Source: Nannocystis sp. RBIL2
GTDB taxonomy: Bacteria; Myxococcota_A; Polyangia; Nannocystales; Nannocystaceae
DNA length: 64,000 nt
Reading direction: 5' to 3'
Assembly: GCF_026626745.1 (NCBI RefSeq)
Contig: NZ_JAPNJW010000002.1
Coordinates: forward strand, 2,318,151 to 2,382,150
Below are positions 34,864 through 43,685 of this stretch, piece by piece. The position numbers were made by a program, and so were the translations under genes. Position 1 is the first letter of the stretch. The number at the start of each line of letters is the position of its first letter. The notes under the pieces are model-generated. The model saw nothing but the letters and a program-made list of their open reading frames with translations, ran no database searches and was not told where the DNA came from.

Positions 34864-36075
34864 TCACTCCGCCAGCGCGAGCATGGGATACGTGAAGTTG
34901 TAGTACGTGGCGTGCGGCCCGTACGGCGCCACCTCGCCCCACGCCAGCATGCCGAGCCACTCGGCGTCGGGAGCCAGCGCCTGTTGGACCAGCGCCTGCT
35001 CGCGCGCCGCCTCTTGCTTGCCGAGCAGCGGCACGGTCCGCGCGCTGCACTCGAAGCCCATCACCAGCCGGATCTCTCGGCCCTGCAGGCGTCTCCGCAG
35101 CGCGTGGGCGGCCTGTTCGGCGCCGTCGATGGCGGCGCGGATCGAGCGGAGGTGGAAGACGATGCGGATGCCTTCGGGGAGCGGCGCCGCCATGACGAGC
35201 CCGCCCCGCTGCGTGTCGAGGGCGAACGGGGAGCGCACGACGTACGGCGTCAGCGCGTCCGACTCGGCGCGCGGCGCCTCGAATTCGACCCCCAGGGCGA
35301 CCTTCGCGGTCGCCTCGTTGTCGAGCTCGCGCAACACCTCGCGGCCCTGGAACTCGCTGTAGACCGCCAGGGCGGAGCGACCATCGAGCTCGAGCAGGAC
35401 GTTGCCGTCGGTGCGCGTGACCGTGGCAGTCGAGGTGGTCGGCTCGGTCCCCGTCGAGGTGGCGATCTCTGCGGCGAACTCGCCACCCAGCGCGACAGCC
35501 ACGGCGGCGCCGCTGCGCACGCGGTCCCCCATGTACTGGTACGTCTGGGCGAAGACACCCCACGGCTGACCGGCGCCCCCGCCGACTGCAGGGCAGCCGA
35601 GCTCCGCTTGCACGGCACGCGTGAACGATTCGAAGTCGGCCCCGCCAAGCGGATCGCCGTGCACGATCACGACCCGCGGCGACGCACCCTGCAGCCCTTC
35701 GCGGAGCTCTCGCCCCACCGCGTGCCCCCTGGCGATCGTGTCCCGCGCGAAATCTTCGACCATCGCCGCCGCCGCCCGCAGCGCGGGGCCGCCGAGGCCG
35801 ACGATACCGGCGGCGTAGTTGCCCTCGTGAAACGAACCTCGCCCCATCAAGCCGGAGGTCGAGCAGCCGATGATCGGCGTCGAACCAAGCCCCTCGCGCA
35901 CGACCCCGAGCAACGCCTCCTGATCGTGGTCGACCGTCGCGTACATCAGGGCGACCGCCGGAGGCTCCGCGCCGAACGCTGCGCGTATCTCCCGCGCCAG
36001 CGTCCCTCCGGCCGCGCGCGAGAGCTTGTCGCGCGAGACCACGGCACGTGCGAGGAGCCGAGATTCGGTCGTCAT
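34864..36075 (-). CDS. FIST-domain sensor protein
   Basis: 403 residues with an N-terminal FIST_N part (PPAVALMYATVDHDQEALLGVV; PIIGCSTSGLMGRGSF) and a C-terminal FIST_C part (GIRIVFHLRSIRAAIDGAEQAAH; IRLVMGFECSARTVPLLG). FIST domains bind small ligands, perhaps amino acids, in signal transduction. ATG 36075 was chosen since the longer upstream frame is basic and not FIST-like. The STAS gene begins 5 nt downstream, suggesting that FIST signals through the STAS protein. Confidence 0.88.
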   Translation of the reverse strand: MTTESRLLARAVVSRDKLSRAAGGTLAREIRAAFGAEPPAVALMYATVDHDQEALLGVVREGLGSTPIIGCSTSGLMGRGSFHEGNYAAGIVGLGGPALRAAAAMVEDFARDTIARGHAVGRELREGLQGASPRVVIVHGDPLGGADFESFTRAVQAELGCPAVGGGAGQPWGVFAQTYQYMGDRVRSGAAVAVALGGEFAAEIATSTGTEPTTSTATVTRTDGNVLLELDGRSALAVYSEFQGREVLRELDNEATAKVALGVEFEAPRAESDALTPYVVRSPFALDTQRGGLVMAAPLPEGIRIVFHLRSIRAAIDGAEQAAHALRRRLQGREIRLVMGFECSARTVPLLGKQEAAREQALVQQALAPDAEWLGMLAWGEVAPYGPHATYYNFTYPMLALAE

Positions 36076-36550
36076 GGGCGGAACCATAGAGGGTCCCGTC
36101 GAGCCGGTGCAAGCCTGCGAACCACGAACATCGCGCGCGGAACGTGCGCGACGCGAGCCCGACCGCGTCGCGCACACAGGGGGATCGACCCCTCGCTGTC
36201 CGCCTGTACGCGGACGACAGCACAGGTCGAGTGTTCGGACATCGATCCTCCGCGAAGCGAGAGCGCGAAAGGTCGCTCCATCCAGCCTCTGCCGCACAGA
36301 GTCGCGGCGTGCTGACCTCGTGCATCATCGCCGACCTCGACTGGTGAGCCAGGTGGACGCCGATGTTCAGGTGGCTCCGCTCGGACTGCGACTACGTCAC
36401 CGCGCTGTCGAGAGCTGCACGCCGCCGACGCGACGCGGTCCTGACGACTCGCCGGCGCGCGCCCGCGAGCGCTCGTCCGCGAGCGCGGAGCGTCGGCGCG
36501 CTCGTCGGCGATACGCCGATGTCGTCCGCGCGTGGTGTATCGTCGCGGCG
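36076..36550. other. 475-bp divergent intergenic region
   Basis: Between the FIST and MAPEG genes. Several short Arg/Ser-rich frames cross it, none convincing. No repeat or hairpin recognised. Confidence 0.5.
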
Positions 36551-37096
36551 ATGCACTCCGATCTCGCGGCCAAGCGCGCCGTCGTCATTCGTCTGCTACC
36601 GATCGGGCTGGTCCTCACCCTGAGCCTGGTCGGCATCCTGTACTTCCTCGTCCCGCCGCTGCGCGACGTCGACACCCCCGCCGATCGCATGGTCGTCGCC
36701 CTGCGCTGCGCCGGCGTGGCCGCGTTGACCCTGCTCGCCGGGATCCAGGCGATCGCCGGCCACCGCGGCAAGTCCGAGGCGATCGACCCGATCGCGGGCG
36801 CCGGCCGGGAGTCGCGGGTCTTGCAGATCCACGCCCGCTACACCCAGAACACCCTCGAGCAGCTGGTGCTGTTCGTGCTCGTCCTCGGGGCGCTGAGCAC
36901 GTACCTCGACGCCGGCTCGATGCACCTGCTGCCGATCCTGACCGCCGTGTTCATCCTCGGCCGGATCGCGTTCTGGCTCGGCTACCTGCGCGACCCGCTG
37001 CTCCGGTCGCCCGGCATGGCGGTCGCCTTCATGATCAACGGCCTGTCGCTCGTCTACATCGCCTATCGCACGCTGCGCCTGGTCGTCGGCGTGTGA
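36551..37096 (+). CDS. MAPEG-family membrane protein
   Basis: A 181-residue four-helix protein. RVLQIHARYTQNTLEQLVLF is the MAPEG signature (RxxRAHxNxxEnxxxF type), followed by three further helices. MAPEG proteins include microsomal glutathione transferases and eicosanoid synthases; bacterial members are often glutathione- or thiol-dependent detoxifiers. ATG 36551 gives the first helix LPIGLVLTLSLVGILYFLV. No functional partner is adjacent. Confidence 0.85.
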   Translation: MHSDLAAKRAVVIRLLPIGLVLTLSLVGILYFLVPPLRDVDTPADRMVVALRCAGVAALTLLAGIQAIAGHRGKSEAIDPIAGAGRESRVLQIHARYTQNTLEQLVLFVLVLGALSTYLDAGSMHLLPILTAVFILGRIAFWLGYLRDPLLRSPGMAVAFMINGLSLVYIAYRTLRLVVGV

Positions 37097-37168
37097 GCCG
37101 GGCGCGTACGGCCGGGTCACCCGGCGGCCGCGGGCGAGCCCGCGACCGCCGTCGACCTCACGCGAGGC

Positions 37169-39262
37169 TCACTGCATCATCGTGAGCGTCAGCGTCACGC
37201 TGTCGATCGTGCCGACGTCCGAACCGGCGCGGTCGCCGACGCAGAACTGCCACATCCCCTTGGCCGGGCTGCCGTCGAAGTCGGCGAAGCTCAGGCCGGG
37301 GCCGGCCCCGTGGTTGGGGAAGTAGTCGCAGGCGCCGTCGACCTGGCACACCGTCAGGTTGTCGGCGAGGGTGTTGCCCATCAGCTCGGCGCTCTTCAGC
37401 CCGCCGTCGCGGAACAGCACCGGGAAGTTCTTCGACAGGTCCGACGAGTCGCCGCCCGAGCCGGACACGCCGTCGTCGGCCAGCTCGGTATAGCCGGGGC
37501 GGCTCATCACCGTGAGGATCTTGAAGTCGGGGCTGACCAGCTTGAACACCAGGTCGCCGACCCACGTGTGGGTGATGCCGACCTGCAGCGTGACGTCGGC
37601 GACCTTGTTGGGGTTGTTGACGTTCAGGTTGACGCACGCCATCGTCGCTATCGAGCCCTTGTAGGTCCCGTCGGGCACCGCCACGCCGAGCCCCGTCAGC
37701 TTGACCTGCGCGCCGAGCTCGATCTTGCACGCCGCGTCGCAGCCGTCGCCCGCGACCGCGTTGCCGTCGTCGCACTGCTCGAGGTCCATGCGCAGGAAGC
37801 CGTCGCCGCAGGTCGCCGCCTTGCACTGCGCCACGCAGGCGTCGGTGTCGATCGGGTTGCCGTCGTCGCACTCCTCCACGCCCGTGAGCACCAGGCCGTC
37901 GCCGCACTCCGCCTGCTGGCAGGCGCCGGTGCACAGCGCGTCGTCGGCGTTGCCGTCGCCCTCGTCGCACTCCTCGCCCGGCTGGACGAAGCCGTCGCCG
38001 CACGCCGCGTTCTTGCACACATTCGTGCAGGCGTCGTCGTCGCTCACGTTGGCGTCGTCGCACTCTTCGTTCGGCCCCTTGAAGCCGTCGCCGCACACGC
38101 TGTCGGTGCAGTCCGACTTGCACCACGCCTCGTCGTCGTTCTTGACGCCGTCGTCGCACTGCTCGTGGTTCTCCCACACCAGGTCGTCGCCGCAGGTCGG
38201 CAGCTTGCAGCCGAGAGTGCAGTCGCCGGTGTCCTTGTTGTCGGGTCCGAGGTCGCACGCCTCGCCGATGCCGGCCTGAAGGAAGCCGTCGCCGCAGATC
38301 GGCAGCTTGCACAGCGTCGTGCAGTCGTCGTCGTTGTCCGCGTCGCCGTCGTCGCACGCCTCGCCGACGTCGAGCACCCCGTTGCCGCACGCCTCGAGCT
38401 CGCACGCCGCGTTGCAGCCGTCGCCGGGCTCGGTGTCGCCGTCGTCGCACGCCTCGCTCGGGCTCTGGTCGCCGTCGCCGCACACGTTGAGCACGCAGCC
38501 TGCCAGGCACTCCTGCCCGGGCCCGTTGTCCTTGCCGAGGTCGCAGGCCTCGACGCCGTCCTGCACGAAGCCGTCGCCGCACGCCGCGTGCTTGCACTCC
38601 GCGGTGCAGGCCGCGCTGGCGCCGTTGCCCACGCCGTCGTCACACTCCTCGCCGTTCACCGCCTGGACGAGCCCGTCGCCGCAGGCCGCGAGCGTGCAGG
38701 CGTTGGTACACCCGTCGTCGTCGACGTCGTTGCCGTCGTCGCAGGCCTCCATCACCCCGGCCACCCCGTCGCCGCACTCCGGCACCGCGCACGCGTTGGT
38801 GCAGGTGTCGCCGTCGCGGCCGTTGCCGTCGTCGCAGCCCTCGCCCGGCCCCACTGCCCCGTCGCCGCACACGTTCGGCGTGCAGTCGGCCTTGCACGCC
38901 TTGTCGTCGCCGTTGTCCGCCCCGTTGTCGCACTCCTCGCCGGCCTCGACCACGCCGTCGCCGCACACGACCGGCGAGCCGGTGGTCGAGTCGGTGTCCG
39001 TCTCGCCCGGATCGTCCGTGGTCGACGTCGCGGCGGTCCCCGTCTCGCTCGCCGACGCCGACTCCGTGGTCGAGCTGCCCGGCGTGCCCGTCGTCGTCTC
39101 GTCGACCGCCGTCGTGCCCGTGCCCGTGCCCGTGCCCGTGCCCGTGCTCGTCTCGTCGACCCCCGTGGTCGCCTCGCCCCTCCCGCCGCAGCCCGCCGCC
39201 AGCGCCGCCGTCATCGCCAGAGCGCACAGATCGCCCTTCACTACCCAACGCTCAAATCGCAT
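37169..39262 (-). CDS. Cys-rich DUF4215 repeat lipoprotein with P-domain, 13 repeats
   Basis: 697 residues. A signal peptide ending AALAAGCGG and a Thr/Ser/Gly linker (to about residue 110) lead to 13 DUF4215 units (CGDGxxxxGExCDDG). The C-terminal 175 residues form a P-domain (VGITHTWVGDLVFKLVSP; SDLSKNFPVLFRDGG) that is clearly related to that of the globin lipoprotein at 2642. The P-domain is normally found after subtilisin-type proteases but no protease is present. This may be a shared surface-anchoring or cell-wall domain. ATG 39262 opens the signal peptide. A hexanucleotide repeat encodes part of the linker. Confidence 0.87.
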   Translation of the reverse strand: MRFERWVVKGDLCALAMTAALAAGCGGRGEATTGVDETSTGTGTGTGTGTTAVDETTTGTPGSSTTESASASETGTAATSTTDDPGETDTDSTTGSPVVCGDGVVEAGEECDNGADNGDDKACKADCTPNVCGDGAVGPGEGCDDGNGRDGDTCTNACAVPECGDGVAGVMEACDDGNDVDDDGCTNACTLAACGDGLVQAVNGEECDDGVGNGASAACTAECKHAACGDGFVQDGVEACDLGKDNGPGQECLAGCVLNVCGDGDQSPSEACDDGDTEPGDGCNAACELEACGNGVLDVGEACDDGDADNDDDCTTLCKLPICGDGFLQAGIGEACDLGPDNKDTGDCTLGCKLPTCGDDLVWENHEQCDDGVKNDDEAWCKSDCTDSVCGDGFKGPNEECDDANVSDDDACTNVCKNAACGDGFVQPGEECDEGDGNADDALCTGACQQAECGDGLVLTGVEECDDGNPIDTDACVAQCKAATCGDGFLRMDLEQCDDGNAVAGDGCDAACKIELGAQVKLTGLGVAVPDGTYKGSIATMACVNLNVNNPNKVADVTLQVGITHTWVGDLVFKLVSPDFKILTVMSRPGYTELADDGVSGSGGDSSDLSKNFPVLFRDGGLKSAELMGNTLADNLTVCQVDGACDYFPNHGAGPGLSFADFDGSPAKGMWQFCVGDRAGSDVGTIDSVTLTLTMMQ
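39114..39149. repeat. GTGCCC hexanucleotide repeat
   Basis: Five exact GTGCCC units plus GTGCTC encode alternating Gly-Thr in the lipoprotein linker on the minus strand. Slippage would stay in frame. Confidence 0.85.
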
Positions 39263-39495
39263 CCGGCGACAGTAGAGCCCGGCAGAGATACCGGCAACGC
39301 GCAATGTCGTGCCCCCACGAGCGAATGCGTGAAGTCGTATGATTTCGCCCCGCGGACAATTACGCGGCGGCGATCGCAGGCGTCGGCGCTGCACCAGCGT
39401 GATTCAGCGCCGGCGACGCCGCGCGGAACTTCGCCCTGATGAATCATCGCACCAGGGCCCGACTCACGGCCCGCCGGCACGCGCCCGAAGCCGCG

Positions 39496-39960
39496 CTACG
39501 GCGCCGAATCGCACACGCACGCGCACGCCGGATCGGCGGCGTCCGCCGCGACGCCCGATTCGCACGGGTCGTAGCCGAGCACAGCGGAGAAACACACGTC
39601 GACAAGCCGCGTGACGCCCGGCTCCTCCTCGCGGAACCCCGGCGCGCTCAACTTCCCGGGCTGCCCCGGCTGCGATCCGAGGCAGCCGCGAATCGGCAGA
39701 CAGGCCGGCGGGGCCGGCCGCTCGACCACCGCCACGCACACCGGCTCGTCGACGGTCTCGCAGTCGCCCGTGACGACCACGCTCCGCACCCACGCGCAGA
39801 AATACGAGGAGTCCCGGATCGCCTCACACGCGGCTTCCGACCCGGCCGCCGCGCACGCGGCCATGGCGGCCTCCTCGCCGTCCTTGCCGCCGCAGGCGAC
39901 GAGCATCGCCGCGAGCGACGACCCGAGCACCCACCCCCAATACCTGATTCGCACCTTCAT
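39496..39960 (-). CDS. Small Cys-rich lipoprotein at end of fatty-acid operon
   Basis: The 154-residue protein has the lipobox LAAMLVACGG and eight or more Cys in the mature part (CAAAGSEAACEAIRDSSYFCAW; CACVCDSAP at the end), with no Thr linker. It begins 6 nt after the cyclopropane synthase stop, so it is likely the fifth cistron of that operon. A link to lipid modification is positional inference only. Confidence 0.78.
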   Translation of the reverse strand: MKVRIRYWGWVLGSSLAAMLVACGGKDGEEAAMAACAAAGSEAACEAIRDSSYFCAWVRSVVVTGDCETVDEPVCVAVVERPAPPACLPIRGCLGSQPGQPGKLSAPGFREEEPGVTRLVDVCFSAVLGYDPCESGVAADAADPACACVCDSAP

Positions 39961-39966
39961 GCCCTC

Positions 39967-41100
39967 TCAGCGGATCGATCGGTACCCGCCCCGCACCCCG
40001 CGCTTCGACAGCACGATCTGCCACAGCTGATTGCGACAGCCCGCGCGGAACGACCCGGCCATCGTCTGTAGATAATAGCTCCACATCCGCCGGAACCGCG
40101 TCGGCATCGCCGCCCCGCGGGCCTCGGCGTGACGGAGGAAGTTCGCGTGCCAGGTCGTGACCGTGCGGTCGTAGTCGGCGCGGAAGTTGTGCCAGTCCTC
40201 GATCACGAACAGGCCCCCGACCGCGCGGCTGATGTCGGCGGTGGCCGGCAGGGCTCCGTTGGGGAAGATGTGGCGATTGAGCCAGGCGTCGGTGCGGCCG
40301 TGCTCGTTGCCGATCGTGTGCAGCAGGAACAGGCCGTCGTCGCGGAGCAGCCGGTGCGCCGATTCGAAGAACGCGCGGTAGTTGCGGTGGCCGACGTGCT
40401 CGAACATCCCCACGCTGCACAGCTTGTCGAACGGGCCCATGCGCGCGAGCGCCGGGTCGCGCCAGTCGAGCGCGTGGTACTCGGCCCCGCGCCCGTCGTC
40501 GTGGGCCGCGGCCCAGTCGCGCTGCGGCGCCGACACGGTGACCCCGACCGCCCGCGCGCCGCGGCTGTCGACCGCATGGCGCACCAGCCCCCCCCAGCCG
40601 CAGCCGATGTCGAGCAGCGACTCACCTGTCCCGAGGTACAGCTTGGCGCAGACCAGCTCGAACTTGGCCCGCTGGGCCGCGTCGAGGTCGTCGGCCGCGC
40701 GCCAGTACGCGCACGAGTAGGCCATCGTCGGCCCGAGCATCGCCGCGAACAGCTCGGTGTCGAGGTCGTAGTGGACCTCGGCCACCTGCCCCGCGCGCCG
40801 GCTCGACTGCAGGTTCACCAGCCGCGACGCCGTCGCCAGCGCCGCAGTGCGCCAGTCGAGCACCGCCTCGTCGCCGCTCGACGCCAGCACCCGCGCGGTC
40901 AGCTCGTCGATCGCCGCGCAGTCCCACCAGCCGTCCATGTAGCTGTCGCCGAGCGCCAGCGATCCGCCGAGCGCCACCCGCCGCCAGAACCGCGGGTCGT
41001 GCACGTGGATGTCCCATGGGTCAGGTCCGTCCACGCGCGCCCCCGCGCGCTCCAGCGCCTGCTCGACCGCGCGCCGCGCCGCGCTGCCCTCGCCCGCCAC
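39967..41100 (-). CDS. cfa: Cyclopropane-fatty-acyl-phospholipid synthase
   Basis: 377 residues from GTG 41100. SAM motif LLDIGCGWGG is present. Residues known to be important in E. coli CFA synthase can be seen: Cys in MAYSCAYW, Glu in CSVGMFEHVGH, His in LLHTIGN and Tyr in NFRADYDRTVTTWH. The reaction adds a methylene across cis double bonds of phospholipid acyl chains. The gene follows the crotonase by 4 nt and two desaturases, which could provide its unsaturated substrates. Confidence 0.92.
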   Translation of the reverse strand: MAGEGSAARRAVEQALERAGARVDGPDPWDIHVHDPRFWRRVALGGSLALGDSYMDGWWDCAAIDELTARVLASSGDEAVLDWRTAALATASRLVNLQSSRRAGQVAEVHYDLDTELFAAMLGPTMAYSCAYWRAADDLDAAQRAKFELVCAKLYLGTGESLLDIGCGWGGLVRHAVDSRGARAVGVTVSAPQRDWAAAHDDGRGAEYHALDWRDPALARMGPFDKLCSVGMFEHVGHRNYRAFFESAHRLLRDDGLFLLHTIGNEHGRTDAWLNRHIFPNGALPATADISRAVGGLFVIEDWHNFRADYDRTVTTWHANFLRHAEARGAAMPTRFRRMWSYYLQTMAGSFRAGCRNQLWQIVLSKRGVRGGYRSIR

Positions 41101-41104
41101 GCCG

Positions 41105-41875
41105 TCAGTCCCGCTTCTTCAGCGCCGCCAGAGCGCTCGCCTGGGCGCGCACGCTGTCGGGAGCCATGACGACCTGCATCGCCATGCGGTCGAGCTCCGG
41201 GTGGGCGGCGATCGCCGCCATCGTCGGCTGCTGCAGCGCCTGCTTGCTGGCCGCGTAGGCCGTCGCGCTGTCGACCCCGATCCGCCGCGCTTCATCGAGC
41301 GCCGTCGCCAGCAGCTGCTCCGGCGCGACCACGCGGTGGAGCACGCCCAGCCGCTGCGCCCCGGCGACGTCGTAGAGCTGGCCCGACAGCGTCATCTCGG
41401 CGGTCGCCGGCGTCCCGAGGGCGTAGCGGACCATCTCGATGTACGTCCACGGCATCGGGATCCCGACCGGCACCTCGTTGATGGCGAAGCGCGCGCGGCC
41501 CTCGGCGCCGACCCGCACGTCGCACGCGACCGCCAGGATCAGCCCGCCGGCGAACGTGTTGCCGTTGATCGCCGCCACGGTGCGCCGCGGCAGGGTGAAC
41601 ACCCGCAGCAGGCTGCCGCGGAACTCGGCGAACCACGCCTGCAGCTCGTCCATGTCGTTGCGGGCGAACCGCGGGAACACGTCTTCGAAATCGAGCCCGG
41701 CCGAGAACGTCTTGCCCTCCGCGGTCAGCACCACCGGCAGCGCCGGGTGGTCGCGCTCGACCTCGTCGAACGCCGCGTGGAGGTCGGCGAAGAACTCCGG
41801 GTTCATGCGGTTGACCGGGTTCGAGCGCATCGTGACGATCACCGCGCCCTCGCTGCGTTCCACGCTCCACTTCAT
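41105..41875 (-). CDS. Enoyl-CoA hydratase/isomerase family protein
   Basis: 256 residues. GKTFSAGLDFEDVF and NGNTFAGGLILAVACDVRVG form the CoA and oxyanion pockets, and FAINEVPVGIPMP retains a Glu in the first catalytic position, as in delta3,delta2-enoyl-CoA isomerases. ATG 41875 overlaps the upstream desaturase stop by 4 nt (ATGA), so it is translationally coupled. In this operon a double-bond isomerase that shifts unsaturation is an attractive inference; a hydratase is also possible. Confidence 0.88.
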   Translation of the reverse strand: MKWSVERSEGAVIVTMRSNPVNRMNPEFFADLHAAFDEVERDHPALPVVLTAEGKTFSAGLDFEDVFPRFARNDMDELQAWFAEFRGSLLRVFTLPRRTVAAINGNTFAGGLILAVACDVRVGAEGRARFAINEVPVGIPMPWTYIEMVRYALGTPATAEMTLSGQLYDVAGAQRLGVLHRVVAPEQLLATALDEARRIGVDSATAYAASKQALQQPTMAAIAAHPELDRMAMQVVMAPDSVRAQASALAALKKRD

Positions 41876-42738
41876 ACGAATGGCTCCCCGCGCTCGCTCG
41901 CGCCGGATGTCTCTTGCGACAGGTTCGTCGGCGTCTTCAGGTCCCACACCAGGCCGAGCGCCGCCCACAGGCGCAGCACGTACCAGCCGACGTCGAACTC
42001 CCACCACACGTGGCCCTGGCGGGCCGACGACGAGAAGCGGTGGTGGTTGTTGTGGAACTCGCCGAGCGCCAGCACCCCGAGCGGCCAGTGGTTGCGGCTG
42101 AGGTCGTCGCTGGCGTAGCGGCGGTAGCCGCCCCACGCGTGGCTGAACGACTGCACCCAGTGCGTGATCTCCCAGATCAGCACCGTCGGCAACAGCCCGG
42201 CCCACAGCACCCCCTCCGCGCCCCAACAGCGGTACAGGCCGACGCACATCGCCGCGAACGGCACGAAGTGCCACGTATCGAGCCAGCGCAATTCGGGGTA
42301 GCGCGCCAGATCGGGGATCGCCTCGTGGCAAGTCACGCGGTTGCGGCGGTCGAGGAACCACAGGTAATGCGAATAGAAGAACCCCTGGAAATGCGGCGAG
42401 TGCAGGTCGCGGCTGGTGTCGGCGTTGCGGTGGTGGCGGCGGTGCGTCTCGGCCCACCAGATCACCCCGCCCTGCAGCGTCGTGCTGGCCAGCAGCGCCA
42501 GCACGAACTGGAACCACCGCGACGTCTTGAACGCCCGGTGGGCGAAGTAGCGGTGGAAGCCGACCGTCAGCGCGAACATCCGCACCGCGAAGCCGCCGGC
42601 GAACAGCGCCAGCGCGTGCCACGACAGGCCCGTGTAGACCACCCCGAGGCACAGCGCGTGGACCAGCAGGTAGAAGCCTGCGGCCGACCACGACAGCTGC
42701 GACAGCGGCAGCGAACCCTTGCGGCGCCCGTCGTGCAT
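41872..42738 (-). CDS. Acyl-lipid/acyl-CoA desaturase (membrane di-iron)
   Basis: 288 residues with the three His boxes of delta9-type desaturases: GFHRYFAHRAFK (HX4H), ETHRRHHRNAD (HXXHH) and EFHNNHHRF, interleaved with hydrophobic helices. Start ATG 42738 lies 4 nt after the second desaturase's stop. It and the neighbouring desaturase are only modestly similar, so they probably differ in substrate position or chain length. Confidence 0.93.
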   Translation of the reverse strand: MHDGRRKGSLPLSQLSWSAAGFYLLVHALCLGVVYTGLSWHALALFAGGFAVRMFALTVGFHRYFAHRAFKTSRWFQFVLALLASTTLQGGVIWWAETHRRHHRNADTSRDLHSPHFQGFFYSHYLWFLDRRNRVTCHEAIPDLARYPELRWLDTWHFVPFAAMCVGLYRCWGAEGVLWAGLLPTVLIWEITHWVQSFSHAWGGYRRYASDDLSRNHWPLGVLALGEFHNNHHRFSSSARQGHVWWEFDVGWYVLRLWAALGLVWDLKTPTNLSQETSGASERGEPFV

Positions 42739-42742
42739 CTTC

Positions 42743-43534
42743 TCAGCTCCCGGCCGCCTCGAACGGCGCCGCCTCGGCCGGTCGCACCACCGGCAGCGGC
42801 GCCCCCGGCCGCCACTTGCGGTCGTATACGTATAGCTCGCGCGCCAGTCCGCACGCCGCCAGCGCGCGGATGACCGCCCAGCCGACGTCGAACTCCCACC
42901 ACCGCGTCGAGAACTTGGCCGAGCGCGGGAACCGGTGGTGATTGTTGTGAAGCTCCTCGCCCGCGATCACCACCGCCAGCGGCACCACGTTGCGGCTGCC
43001 GTCGCGGGTCTCGTGATTGCGGTACCCGGCGTGGTGCCCGAGCCCGTTGATCACCCCGGCGCACAGCGGCATCCACATCAGCTGCAGCGCGAAGCCGAGG
43101 AGCCCCAGCCACGGCCCCAGCAGCCCGAGATAGATCGCGGCCAGCAGCGCCAGCCCGAGGTTGCTGCGCCCCTCGTAGAGGATGCGCTCCAGCCAATCAT
43201 CCGGGCAGTCGTGCCCGAACCGCCGCAGCGTCGCCTCGTTGGTGCTCTCGCGGAAGTAATAGCGGTACCCGGCGAAGAAGATCGGCGCGATCCCGTGGAC
43301 CACCGGCGAGTGCGGGTCGCCCTCGCGGTCGACGTACGCGTGGTGCTTGCGGTGGACCGCCACCCATGCCCGCACCCGCGTGCCCGTGGTCAGGAAGATC
43401 AGGAAGCGGAACACGTGCGCCGGCGCCGGATGCAGCGCCACCGCCTTGTGCGCCAGCGCGCGATGGGCGTACACGCTGATGCTGATGTTGGCCAGCCAAC
43501 CGAACCCGACGCAGAGGAGAAGGACCGCGAGCAC
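42743..43534 (-). CDS. Second membrane di-iron fatty-acid desaturase
   Basis: 263 residues from GTG 43534. His boxes: AHRALAHKAVA, VHRKHHAYVD and ELHNNHHRF. HEAD-most gene of the operon, with the next gene 4 nt downstream. The N-terminus is short compared with the other desaturase, so the true start might be a little upstream, but no convincing alternative was seen. Electron donors (ferredoxin, cytochrome b5) are not encoded here. Confidence 0.9.
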   Translation of the reverse strand: MLAVLLLCVGFGWLANISISVYAHRALAHKAVALHPAPAHVFRFLIFLTTGTRVRAWVAVHRKHHAYVDREGDPHSPVVHGIAPIFFAGYRYYFRESTNEATLRRFGHDCPDDWLERILYEGRSNLGLALLAAIYLGLLGPWLGLLGFALQLMWMPLCAGVINGLGHHAGYRNHETRDGSRNVVPLAVVIAGEELHNNHHRFPRSAKFSTRWWEFDVGWAVIRALAACGLARELYVYDRKWRPGAPLPVVRPAEAAPFEAAGS

Positions 43535-43630
43535 CGCGCGGATCCTTTATCAGGCGCCGCCCGCACAAGTCAACGCCGACGCCCGCCGCCGTCCGCACCG
43601 GCGGATCCAGGGCCGCCGCTTCACCCCATG

Positions 43631-43685
43631 ACATGGCCCTTTCGCCATGATGCATCAAACATGTCTGAAAGTTAACCTCAGACAT
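43631..43685. repeat. 14-bp-phased array with an additional hairpin
   Basis: Cores ACATGG (43631), CCATGA (43645) and ACATGT (43659) are 14 bp apart. ATGTCTGA (43661-43668) pairs with TCAGACAT (43678-43685). The stop of the HTTM gene (43678-43680) lies inside. Confidence 0.65.
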
